Shown: positions 1 to 5,599 of the stretch, one piece after another | Layout: each line of letters opens with the position of its first letter | How positions within the stretch are numbered: position 1 is the first letter of the stretch | Source of the DNA: JAVVTR01 sp036653535 | GTDB lineage: Bacteria; Bacteroidota; Bacteroidia; Bacteroidales; P3 | NCBI GenBank assembly: GCA_036653535.1 | Contig: JAVVTR010000030.1 | Span: forward strand, 1-12,255 | Direction of reading: 5' to 3' | DNA length: 12,255 bases | The notes under the pieces: model-generated | Told to the model about the DNA's origin: nothing | What the model saw: the letters and a program-made list of their open reading frames with translations, nothing else | Database searches by the model: none | Translations under genes and position numbers: made by a program

Positions 1-630
1 GTAAGAACTCTGAAAAGCAATCTTTGCCCACTCATACCACTCTTCCAGTGTATTCGTATTTTCAGAAACTATCCTCATTTTTCGATCCAGCAAGCCAATT
101 CTGTTCATTAGTTCAATAGGTTCACCAGAAATAGTATCGTAACGGCTTACCAAGTACGGAGCTTCTCCGCAGGAAACCTCTAAGCGTACATTACGCACAT
201 AATCTTGCCAACTCTTTCCATCGGCAGTTGGGAACGGAATTGCCCGTTCAACTCTTTGCCAACCATTATGAGTTTCGGTATTAAAAATATCCACTGCTCC
301 GAACCAAGCATTGTCCACAAGATTATTTTGCTTATTGCAAATCCACGAAGGGGTAAAAACCTCTGCTTTATCTCTTACACGGGATAGCTGTTCCGCCTTA
401 TTTTTATTTACTCTAGGCTTAATGATATTACCATTCTTACCTGTTATAAGCGTTGCTTTTATCTCTTCATTAGCTCCATACCCATTTTCCAAAGAGACAT
501 AATTACCCGTAGCCCAAATAATATTTTTCTTAGAGCTATTATCTTTAAGTAGAATAGATAATAGTTCCTTATCGTACTTAATTATATCATTCTCCTTTAT
601 ATCAACAAGGTTTTTTGAAACCATATTCAT
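1..630 (-). CDS. Restriction-modification methylase subunit (N6-adenine type), N-terminal part, runs off left edge
   Basis: A frame open for 210 codons, from the ATG at 630 to base 1, without a stop; the C-terminal part lies outside the window. It resembles the Bacteroidota family usually labelled restriction endonuclease subunit M. Residues 84-106 (RVRDKAEVFTPSWICN, then KQNNLVD) look like the FTP-type motif X that precedes the catalytic core in gamma-class N6-adenine methyltransferases. Residues 149-165 (RLEVSCGEAPYLVSRYD) look like a degenerate SAM-binding motif I (E-x-x-CG-E-x-P-Y/F-L). The catalytic (D/N/S)PPY motif is not reached. A second ATG lies two codons in, at 624; the first is used because the sequence before it is A/G-rich (AAGAAGAAAA). 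A perfect -7 box lies about 55 bp upstream. Coding is clear; family assignment is from recalled sequence similarity, and the target sequence and any linked endonuclease cannot be told. Confidence 0.8.
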   Translation of the reverse strand, partial: MNMVSKNLVDIKENDIIKYDKELLSILLKDNSSKKNIIWATGNYVSLENGYGANEEIKATLITGKNGNIIKPRVNKNKAEQLSRVRDKAEVFTPSWICNKQNNLVDNAWFGAVDIFNTETHNGWQRVERAIPFPTADGKSWQDYVRNVRLEVSCGEAPYLVSRYDTISGEPIELMNRIGLLDRKMRIVSENTNTLEEWYEWAKIAFQSSY

Positions 631-685
631 TTTTCTTCTTTATCACCAATCCATTCCATTCACGAAACTTACTACGAATGTTTTA

Positions 686-693
686 CAAAGATA
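686..693 (-). promoter_or_regulatory. Candidate -7 promoter box for the left-edge methylase gene
   Basis: On the minus strand this reads TATCTTTG, a perfect match to the Bacteroidota -7 consensus TAnnTTTG. A transcript would start near 680 and give a leader of about 50 nt. No convincing TTTG is seen at the -33 position, so support rests on the -7 box and its location. Confidence 0.4.
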
Positions 694-760
694 AAAAATA
701 TCATTCGATTCTATGCTTTTATATTTGCGAAGATTTTAGATGCACCAAATAATAGTATAA

Positions 761-883
761 AAACGGCCTGCAACTCAATTATTGCATCCATACATCTCAA
801 GAGAGGTATACTCGTTTGTTGAATCCGGGTATGATAATTGTTATCATCCTGGTCAAGATCTCTCTGCAAAGAGGGGGCCGTTT
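761..883 (+). ncRNA. Candidate structured RNA or hairpin element with one closing stem and four hairpins
   Basis: The ends pair perfectly over 8 bp: AAACGGCC (761-768) with GGCCGTTT (876-883). Inside are four successive hairpins. H1 is TGCAA/TTGCA (769-773/782-786). H2 is ATAC/GTAT (790-793/806-809) continued by TCTC/GAGA after one mismatch. H3 is CCGGG/CCTGG (825-829/848-852) plus ATGATAA/TTATCAT (831-837/841-847) around a TTG loop. H4 is 860-865/870-875 closed by a GCAA loop. H1 starts at the base after the closing stem and H4 ends at the base before it, so the fold is compact. The GCAA (GNRA) loop exists only in the plus-strand transcript, and a perfect TATATTTG box lies 34 bp upstream on that strand, which favours plus-strand transcription. 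I do not recognise a known RNA family. It could instead be a DNA element acting as folded single strand, such as a small mobile element. Confidence 0.4.
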
Positions 884-964
884 GGTTTGCCAAATAACAA
901 ACAAACGAAATTTGCTTGCCATTAGGATGGGTACAATCCCTGTGCTCTTAACTTTAGAATGATT

Positions 965-1933
965 TTATACAATTAAATTGAAAATATAGCCGGAAAGAAT
1001 AATGAATAGGGCGACTACTCCGAAAAATATTCCTATCAATGGCCAGGTCATTACTTTTTTTAAGAGCGTAGCCTCTGGTAGCGACAAGCCTACTACCGCC
1101 ATCATAAAGGCAATGGCGGTTCCAAGTGGCACGCCTTTAGCTACAAATACTTGTATTACAGGTACTATTCCTGCGGCGTTGGCGTACATAGGCACTCCTA
1201 ATATTACCGCTAAGGGTACAGAATACCAATGTTCTTTGGCAAGATAAACTTCAAAAAATCCTTCTGGAACAAATCCGTGCATCGCCGCTCCTATACCAAT
1301 ACCTATAATTACGTATAATAGCACTCCGTGCACTATACCCCAAGCATCCTTTAGAATAATAGGTAGCCGTTTTAAAAAAGGAATAGATTTGGCTTCCCAT
1401 TCTGTTGTTTCTTGTTGGGATTTGGCTTGTATGTTTTTTACCCAATCGCTAAGGTAGCGTTCCAAACGAAATTTTTCGAGTACAAATCCTCCAATGCTCC
1501 CAAGTAGAATACCAGAAATTACATATATTAAGGTTGCTTTTAGTCCGAATGCCCCCAAAAACATGGCTACGGCCACCTCGTTTACTAATGGAGAAGTAAT
1601 TAAAAAGGCGAAAGTTACTCCAAGTGGAATTCCTCCTTTAACAAAGCCTATAAACAAGGGGATAGAGGAACAACTGCAAAAGGGCGTAATGGCACCGAAA
1701 AGGGAAGCAAAAAGATATTGAAATCCGTATAATTTACGGGTGGTGAGAAAATTTCTTAGTCTATCAATAGGAAAGTAAGCGTTGACAACTCCCATTATGG
1801 TACTGATTAAAAAAAGGAGTATTAATATTTTGGTGGTGTCGTAGAAAAAGAAATTTATGGCAGAGCCCAAGGGGGTATTAGGGTTCATTCCTAAAATTCC
1901 ATACACAAAATAATCTGCTAAGGTTTGTATCAT
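965..1933 (-). CDS. arsP: ArsP-type permease (DUF318/YraQ family, arsenical efflux)
   Basis: A 322-aa polytopic inner-membrane permease of the ArsP_1/COG0701 family. ArsP members are known to export trivalent organoarsenicals; others have unknown substrates. About eight hydrophobic segments form two halves separated by a charged loop at about 153-190. The hallmark FCSCSSIP (residues 85-92, Cys86 and Cys88) lies in the first half, followed by the conserved GGIPLG (100-105) and ITSPLVNEVA (112-121). The second half repeats the theme with GVPMYANAAGIVPV (246-259) and GVPLGTAIAF (267-276). It is the last gene of the ars operon, 37 bp after the ArsG gene. Its start has only a poor ribosome-binding sequence, usual for this phylum. 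The paired cysteines and the ars neighbours favour an arsenical or thiol-reactive metalloid substrate; the exact one is inferred. Confidence 0.85.
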   Translation of the reverse strand: MIQTLADYFVYGILGMNPNTPLGSAINFFFYDTTKILILLFLISTIMGVVNAYFPIDRLRNFLTTRKLYGFQYLFASLFGAITPFCSCSSIPLFIGFVKGGIPLGVTFAFLITSPLVNEVAVAMFLGAFGLKATLIYVISGILLGSIGGFVLEKFRLERYLSDWVKNIQAKSQQETTEWEAKSIPFLKRLPIILKDAWGIVHGVLLYVIIGIGIGAAMHGFVPEGFFEVYLAKEHWYSVPLAVILGVPMYANAAGIVPVIQVFVAKGVPLGTAIAFMMAVVGLSLPEATLLKKVMTWPLIGIFFGVVALFIILSGYIFNLIV

Positions 1934-1957
1934 AATTTTTTAGGTATAAAAGACCGT

Positions 1958-1973
1958 TAGCATAGCTATGCTA
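1958..1973. repeat. 16-bp perfect palindrome at the end of arsG
   Basis: TAGCATAGCTATGCTA is self-complementary and contains the arsG stop codon (1971-1973). As RNA it could form a small hairpin between arsG and arsP. It has no following U-run, so it is not a normal terminator; it could affect translation or mRNA stability of the last gene, or be chance. Confidence 0.45.
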
Positions 1974-2672
1974 TGCGTAAAAAAGAATAACATAATAAAT
2001 GCCTACAAGAATAAATAGCCATGCCACAAAGAGGTTCATGTATTTTTGTAACACCTGCATCCAACGATAGAACTTTCCAAGTTCTGTAATGCTGTATGCC
2101 AATATCCAAGCAACTATAATAACAGGTATTCCGGTGGCAATAGCAAAAACAATGGGTAATAAATACCCCCCAGTTTCGGCAGCTGCCATGGGGATTAGCA
2201 TTCCAAAATAGAAAACGCCGCTGGTAGGACAGAAAGCCAAGGCTAATAGAATACCCAAAAATAAAGCGCCCCAACTACCGTGCTTTTTTAAGCCATTGCC
2301 CGAATATCCAAATTTTGAAAGGTTCAGTTTATTCCCAAAAAGCATAAATAATCCAATAAGGATAAGGGTGGGACCAATAATTATTTCTCCGTATTTTCCA
2401 ATGGTTTTTTCCATCACAAAAATGCTCGCTCCTGCTCGTAAAATAGGAATAAGTATAAGGGCTATGCCTGCGTAAGTGATGATACGGCCGATGGTATAGA
2501 GTATGCCATTCCAAAAAACGCTATGGCTATTTTTTAAATTTTTACTAATAAAACCTATAGCGGTAATATTGCTTGCCAGTGGACAGGGGCTAATAGCGGT
2601 AAGTAAACCTAAGAGAAAGGCGGTAAGTAGAGGAATAGTACTGCTTTCCAATAAATTCGTTAAGCATTCCAT
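1971..2672 (-). CDS. arsG: ArsG family transporter / CcdA-DsbD-like membrane protein
   Basis: A 233-aa protein with about six membrane spans. Two cysteine motifs, SPCP (28-31) in the first span and FCPT (147-150) in the fourth, lie at equivalent places of two half-repeats, as in the membrane core of CcdA/DsbD, which passes electrons across the inner membrane. Databases call this family the aromatic (aminobenzyl) arsenical efflux permease ArsG, from the Shewanella arsEFG genes. Its ATG shares one base with the arsF stop codon (TAATG), implying translational coupling and a joint function with ArsF. The sequence supports a CcdA-type redox relay at least as well as a pure efflux permease; see findings. 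Family membership is fairly sure, mechanism is not. Confidence 0.85.
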   Translation of the reverse strand: MECLTNLLESSTIPLLTAFLLGLLTAISPCPLASNITAIGFISKNLKNSHSVFWNGILYTIGRIITYAGIALILIPILRAGASIFVMEKTIGKYGEIIIGPTLILIGLFMLFGNKLNLSKFGYSGNGLKKHGSWGALFLGILLALAFCPTSGVFYFGMLIPMAAAETGGYLLPIVFAIATGIPVIIVAWILAYSITELGKFYRWMQVLQKYMNLFVAWLFILVGIYYVILFYA

Positions 2673-3079
2673 TATGGTAACATTTTATTTATACTCTCCA
2701 ATAACATTGTCTTAAATTTCGCCGGATTATTTTTGGCATATTGGAAAGCCATTTCTGTTAAATTTTCCTTTCTACCCCCTTGGTCGAGTATTAAAGCCGA
2801 CCACGTAACTTCATATTGATTGGCTTTAGCCTCGTTTTCTGCTTGGGATATATCTATTATGTGTAGTACAATTTTTTTATTTTTTAGACTGTCTACTACT
2901 TCTTTGCTTAGTTTTTCTATAGCATTACAGGTGATACAACGCTGCTTTCCGTGAAAATATAAGACTTCTAATAGATCCGTTTGTTTCTTCTCTACATTAG
3001 TAGGTAATTTGGATGAGGAAGTAAGTTGGCAGGAAAAAAACAGTAGAGGAAGGGTAAGTAATAATAATATACGTTTCAT
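2672..3079 (-). CDS. arsF: ArsF family thioredoxin-like lipoprotein
   Basis: A 135-aa protein beginning with a lipoprotein signal: basic MKR, a leucine-rich core, then the lipobox FFSC with the lipidated cysteine at 17. The mature part carries a CxxC redox motif in QRCITCNAIE (Cys48 and Cys51) after a short strand (EVLYFHG), the layout of a thioredoxin fold. The family is annotated as nitrophenyl compound nitroreductase subunit ArsF, after a Shewanella system acting on nitroaromatic arsenicals. The signal places it outside the cytoplasm, anchored to a membrane. It is overlapped by arsG and lies 42 bp after the ArsE-like gene. VTWSALIL (91-98) occupies the region where thioredoxins carry the cis-proline, but the proline itself is missing. 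Confidence 0.82.
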   Translation of the reverse strand: MKRILLLLTLPLLFFSCQLTSSSKLPTNVEKKQTDLLEVLYFHGKQRCITCNAIEKLSKEVVDSLKNKKIVLHIIDISQAENEAKANQYEVTWSALILDQGGRKENLTEMAFQYAKNNPAKFKTMLLESINKMLP

Positions 3080-3121
3080 GAGATTTAGTTTTATATCCTT
3101 GTTCTTTAAGGAAAGAATTTT

Positions 3122-3355
3122 TTATTTTTTTAATAATTCTTTAACTTCTAATAGGGATAATTTTTTCCCCTGAGTGATTACTATTCCGTTTACTACTAAT
3201 GCAGGGAGTTGCATTACGTTATAAGACATAATTTGCATTAAGTCTTCTTCTTTTCCTACGGTGGCATCTAAACCTAATTCTTTTACTGCTTTTTGGACGG
3301 TTTCATAAAGAGCCTTGCAATTACTACAAGCTGTGCCTAATACTTTAATTTCCAT
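3122..3355 (-). CDS. Small thioredoxin-like protein (TM0996/MTH895 type, ArsE-like)
   Basis: A 77-aa cytoplasmic redox protein of the very short thioredoxin/glutaredoxin-like group often called thioredoxin family protein or redox-active disulfide protein. It has strand MEIKVLGT, then ACSNC (CxxC, Cys10 and Cys13), a helix to about residue 27, and the cis-proline site MQLPALVVNG (Pro51). It has no signal peptide. It is the first gene of the arsF-arsG-arsP run and has its own operator and promoter. In arsEFG-type clusters a protein of this type is the ArsE component. Here it could supply reducing equivalents to the membrane protein encoded two genes on, or bind and deliver arsenicals by its two thiols. 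Family certain, role inferred. Confidence 0.85.
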   Translation of the reverse strand: MEIKVLGTACSNCKALYETVQKAVKELGLDATVGKEEDLMQIMSYNVMQLPALVVNGIVITQGKKLSLLEVKELLKK

Positions 3356-3380
3356 TTTATATTAATTTAATGTTTGTTAA

Positions 3381-3397
3381 TCGCAAAACAACGAACA
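3381..3397 (-). promoter_or_regulatory. Probable ArsR operator and promoter before the ArsE-like gene
   Basis: On the plus strand this is TCGCAAAACAACGAACA, 15 of 17 bases identical to the site at the arsR start (3883-3899). Read on the minus strand it contains TTGTTTTG, one base off the -7 consensus TAnnTTTG, with a TTTG 21 bp upstream. Binding of ArsR here would block RNA polymerase at the -7 region. The leader to the ArsE-like ATG would be roughly 25 nt. The outer arms AATGTT/AACATT (3369-3374/3394-3399) add an inverted repeat. Confidence 0.65.
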
Positions 3398-3474
3398 TTA
3401 GGTGAAAAAAAAACAAACTTTTAGCAAATAGGGAAACTAGGAAGATTATGGGAAGCTAAACTTAGTTTTAATGT

Positions 3475-3512
3475 TGTCACGGCACGGTTCCTTCGTTTTT
3501 GGAAAGGTGACA
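3475..3512. repeat. Imperfect inverted repeat between arsR and the ArsE-like gene
   Basis: TGTCAC (3475-3480) pairs with GTGACA (3507-3512), and inside TTCC (3488-3491) pairs with GGAA (3501-3504). It lies just after the arsR stop and before the next operator, so it could end or attenuate arsR transcription, but it lacks a U-run. Weak as a terminator. Confidence 0.35.
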
Positions 3513-3523
3513 CTTGGTAAATT

Positions 3524-3880
3524 CTATTTATCGCATGTTTTTTTATCTGTATCCTCGTTGGCAAAATCCTCGTTGGCAAAGAAAATTACAAATAAAAGTT
3601 TCGCCAAGGCCCAATTTTCTTTGTTTACACAGTAGCGCACTTTGGGTGGTTCAATTTCTCCCTGAATAAGCCCTGCCTCTTTCAATTCTTTTAGATGTTG
3701 TGATACGGTAGCTTTGGCAATGGGTAATTCTTCGTGGATATCTCCAAAAAAGCAACTATTCTGTTTGATCAAAAATTTCATAATGGTAATTCGTGCTGGA
3801 TGTCCCAATGCTTTGGCAAAGCGGGCCAAGCGTTCACTATTTGCTGTATAATCTTTGTCTTTATTCCTTTGTAATTCCAT
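3524..3880 (-). CDS. arsR: ArsR/SmtB family metalloregulator
   Basis: A 118-aa winged-helix repressor. ARFAKALGHPARITIMKFL (19-37) is the usual first helices, KATVSQHLKELKEAGLIQG (56-74) the recognition helix and start of the wing, and PPKVRYCVN (78-86) the wing. The classical arsenic-binding ELCVCDL motif is absent; available thiols are Cys43 (NSCFFGDI), Cys84 in the wing strand and Cys116 near the end, so the sensor site must differ from that of plasmid R773 ArsR. FANEDFANED (101-110) near the C-terminus comes from a 15-bp tandem duplication. ArsR proteins repress their own operon and leave DNA when trivalent arsenic binds. Two matching operators here, at its own start and before the ArsE-like gene, fit autoregulation plus control of the downstream genes. 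Confidence 0.93.
   Translation of the reverse strand: MELQRNKDKDYTANSERLARFAKALGHPARITIMKFLIKQNSCFFGDIHEELPIAKATVSQHLKELKEAGLIQGEIEPPKVRYCVNKENWALAKLLFVIFFANEDFANEDTDKKTCDK
3551..3580. repeat. 15-bp perfect tandem duplication inside arsR
   Basis: ATCCTCGTTGGCAAA occurs twice head to tail (3551-3565, 3566-3580). In the protein it adds five residues, giving FANEDFANED near the C-terminus, and keeps the frame. Typical of replication slippage. Confidence 0.95.
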
Positions 3881-3882
3881 GT

Positions 3883-3899
3883 TCGCAAAATTACGAACA
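3883..3899 (-). promoter_or_regulatory. Probable ArsR operator overlapping the -7 box of arsR
   Basis: Plus-strand TCGCAAAATTACGAACA, part of the inverted repeat TGTTCG (3880-3885) / CGAACA (3894-3899). On the minus strand TAATTTTG (3893-3886) matches the -7 consensus TAnnTTTG perfectly, with TTTG exactly 19 bp upstream (plus-strand CAAA at 3913-3916). The operator covers the -7 box and reaches the arsR start codon, so bound ArsR would shut its own promoter. Confidence 0.7.
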
Positions 3900-4175
3900 A
3901 TAATTGAAACTACAAAATGTTAGGATAGAGATGCTACGATGGAGATGCTTATAATTGAAAAAATAGCTTTGAAAATAGATTTTAAGCTTAGCTAAGTTTT
4001 CTAATTTAGGGAAGAGTATCCTCTTAAAGTAAAATTTAATATAAATGCTATAAATTATTGTTTTCGTGTGTTTAGTATGATAGCTATTATACTAAAATTC
4101 CGCTTCGTATCCTCTATAATGTTCTTGCTCTTATATAAGATAAAGATAAATATTTGTTTTGTGTAACGCTTAAAA
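3900..4175. other. Divergent intergenic region between arsR and the cytosine methyltransferase
   Basis: AT-rich and without a gene. Besides the arsR promoter it holds two small repeats, GAGATGCT (3928-3935, 3942-3949) and TAATTGAAA (3901-3909, 3952-3960), and a 10-bp palindrome CTTAGCTAAG (3987-3996). No good -33/-7 pair was found for the methyltransferase; AATATTTG just before the gene is one base off the -7 consensus. No controller-protein gene is present. Confidence 0.5.
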
Positions 4176-5597
4176 ATGAGTAAATTTACCGTTCATTATA
4201 GAATAACAAAGAGCATGACCAATAAGAAGACGCAATCTATCCCTATTTCTGATAATGAAAACTACCATAAAAAAGAAGATTTTGATATTATGTCGGATAC
4301 CAACTTTTCTCTGCATTTTAATAATAAACCAGTCCGGTTAAAAAAAGGCAAAAAATTAAAAGTCTTATCTTTATTCTCGGGCTGCGGAGGTATGGACTTA
4401 GGATTTGAGGGGGGATTTGTGGTACATAAGCAAAATGTTAATAAAAAAATGTGTCCCGATTTTATAGAGAAAGAAATCGATGACAATTTTGTTCAATTAA
4501 GGTCTACTATATTTCAAACCACATTTGCAAATGATATATTGAAAGAAGCCAAAATTGCCTGGGTTCACTATTTCTCTAAAATTGGATATAGTCCTGAGTT
4601 ATTCTATTCGGAGAGCATTGTCGATTTAGTCAGAAGACACCAACAAGGAGAAGCAATATTTCCTGTCCATATTGATGTCGTAACAGGCGGTTTTCCTTGC
4701 CAAGACTTCAGTGTAGCAGGTAAAAGAAATGGTTTTAACTCCCAGAAAGATCATAATGGGAAAGTTATCCATGGAGATATACCAAATGAGGAAACACGTG
4801 GAAAGCTTTATTCATGGATGAAAGAAGTTATAGATATAACTAAACCTAAAATATTTATTGCGGAAAATGTAAAAGGATTGGTTAATTTTGGAGACATAAA
4901 AGACATTATCCAAAAGGATTTTTCAACAGCGGATGGTAATGGATATATCGTACTCACGCCAAAGGTATTGCACGCTGCGAATTATGGAGTTCCCCAATCT
5001 AGAGAAAGAGTTATTTTTATTGGTATAAGAAAAGATGTCTTAAAGAAAGAAGCACTAAAAGCTTTAGAACAAAAAGAAATTCCGGATGAGTACAATCCTT
5101 ATCCTAAGCCAACCCATAATTTTAACTTACACGATAGAGAATTAGCTCCTTGCCAAACTCTATCTAATACATTTAAAGAATTAGAAGAACCAAACAAAAG
5201 CAAGGACTTATCTCAGCAACTATATTCTATGGCTAAGTTCATGGGAAAGCATTGTCAAGGACAAACAGAAATAAATCTAAACGGAATTGGGCCTACCATT
5301 AGATCTGAGCACCATGGGAATATTGAATATCGCCGACTTTCTTTAGAACATGGCGGTAAATACGTGGATGAATTAAATGCTAAAATGAAAGAAAGGAGAT
5401 TAACTCCTAGAGAATGTGCTCTTATTCAGACTTTTCCTATTGATTATGAATTTGTCATTAAAAAAGGATACAAAAATTCCAATTATGCGTTGAGTCCATC
5501 GGCCGCTTATAAAATTATTGGCAATGCAGTACCTCCATTATTAGCATATAATATAGCTAAGCGTATCGAAAAAGTATGGAATCTTTATTTTGACTAA
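4176..5597 (+). CDS. C5-cytosine DNA methyltransferase of a type II restriction-modification system
   Basis: A 473-aa SAM-dependent enzyme that methylates cytosine C5 in its target, protecting host DNA from the adjacent nuclease. All key motifs are present: motif I LFSGCGGMDLGF (about 66-77), motif IV GGFPCQDFSVAG with the catalytic Cys175, motif VI ENVKGL (230-235), motif VIII QSRERVIF (274-281), motif IX RRLTPRECALIQTFP (407-421) and motif X IGNAVPPLLAYNIA (448-461). About 100 residues separate motifs I and IV, longer than usual, so an insertion sits there. The target-recognition part, between about 285 and 405, includes GPTIRSEHHGNIEYRR. The first 60 residues are polar and lack motifs; internal ATGs at 4215 and 4290 are alternative starts. 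Specificity cannot be read from sequence alone. Confidence 0.97.
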   Translation: MSKFTVHYRITKSMTNKKTQSIPISDNENYHKKEDFDIMSDTNFSLHFNNKPVRLKKGKKLKVLSLFSGCGGMDLGFEGGFVVHKQNVNKKMCPDFIEKEIDDNFVQLRSTIFQTTFANDILKEAKIAWVHYFSKIGYSPELFYSESIVDLVRRHQQGEAIFPVHIDVVTGGFPCQDFSVAGKRNGFNSQKDHNGKVIHGDIPNEETRGKLYSWMKEVIDITKPKIFIAENVKGLVNFGDIKDIIQKDFSTADGNGYIVLTPKVLHAANYGVPQSRERVIFIGIRKDVLKKEALKALEQKEIPDEYNPYPKPTHNFNLHDRELAPCQTLSNTFKELEEPNKSKDLSQQLYSMAKFMGKHCQGQTEINLNGIGPTIRSEHHGNIEYRRLSLEHGGKYVDELNAKMKERRLTPRECALIQTFPIDYEFVIKKGYKNSNYALSPSAAYKIIGNAVPPLLAYNIAKRIEKVWNLYFD

Positions 5598-5599
5598 TC

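Larger units (their letters stand above)
631..964. other. Intergenic gap between permease and methylase genes
   Basis: No credible gene. It contains the methylase -7 box (686-693), a perfect plus-strand TATATTTG at 720-727 that could be a -7 box, and the base-paired element at 761-883. An 8-bp direct repeat, CCAAATAA, flanks that element (745-752 and 890-897). The short open frame covering 711-893 on the minus strand is explained by the structured element and has no recognisable protein. Confidence 0.5.

Noticed and set aside
205..502. Two plus-strand open frames
   Set aside because: They lie opposite the left-edge methylase gene, whose minus-strand frame carries recognisable motifs.
831..847. 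Palindrome ATGATAATTGTTATCAT as a Fur-type operator
   Set aside because: Superficially Fur-like, but it extends by five more pairs into hairpin H3 of the structured element and is not placed at a promoter.
761..883. Integron attC site
   Set aside because: Size and folding invited comparison, but no R''/R' core pair (RYYYAAC and GTTRRRY) sits at the ends and there is no integron integrase or cassette array.
711..893. 60-codon open frame on the minus strand
   Set aside because: It coincides with the multi-hairpin element and has no recognisable protein or ribosome-binding sequence; base-pairing explains the sequence better.
1958..1973. 16-bp palindrome as an intrinsic terminator within the ars operon
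   Set aside because: No U-run follows on the minus strand and arsP lies only 37 bp downstream in the same direction.
3987..3996. CTTAGCTAAG palindrome as a controller-protein box of the R-M system
   Set aside because: Single short palindrome about 180 bp from the methyltransferase start, and no controller gene is present.
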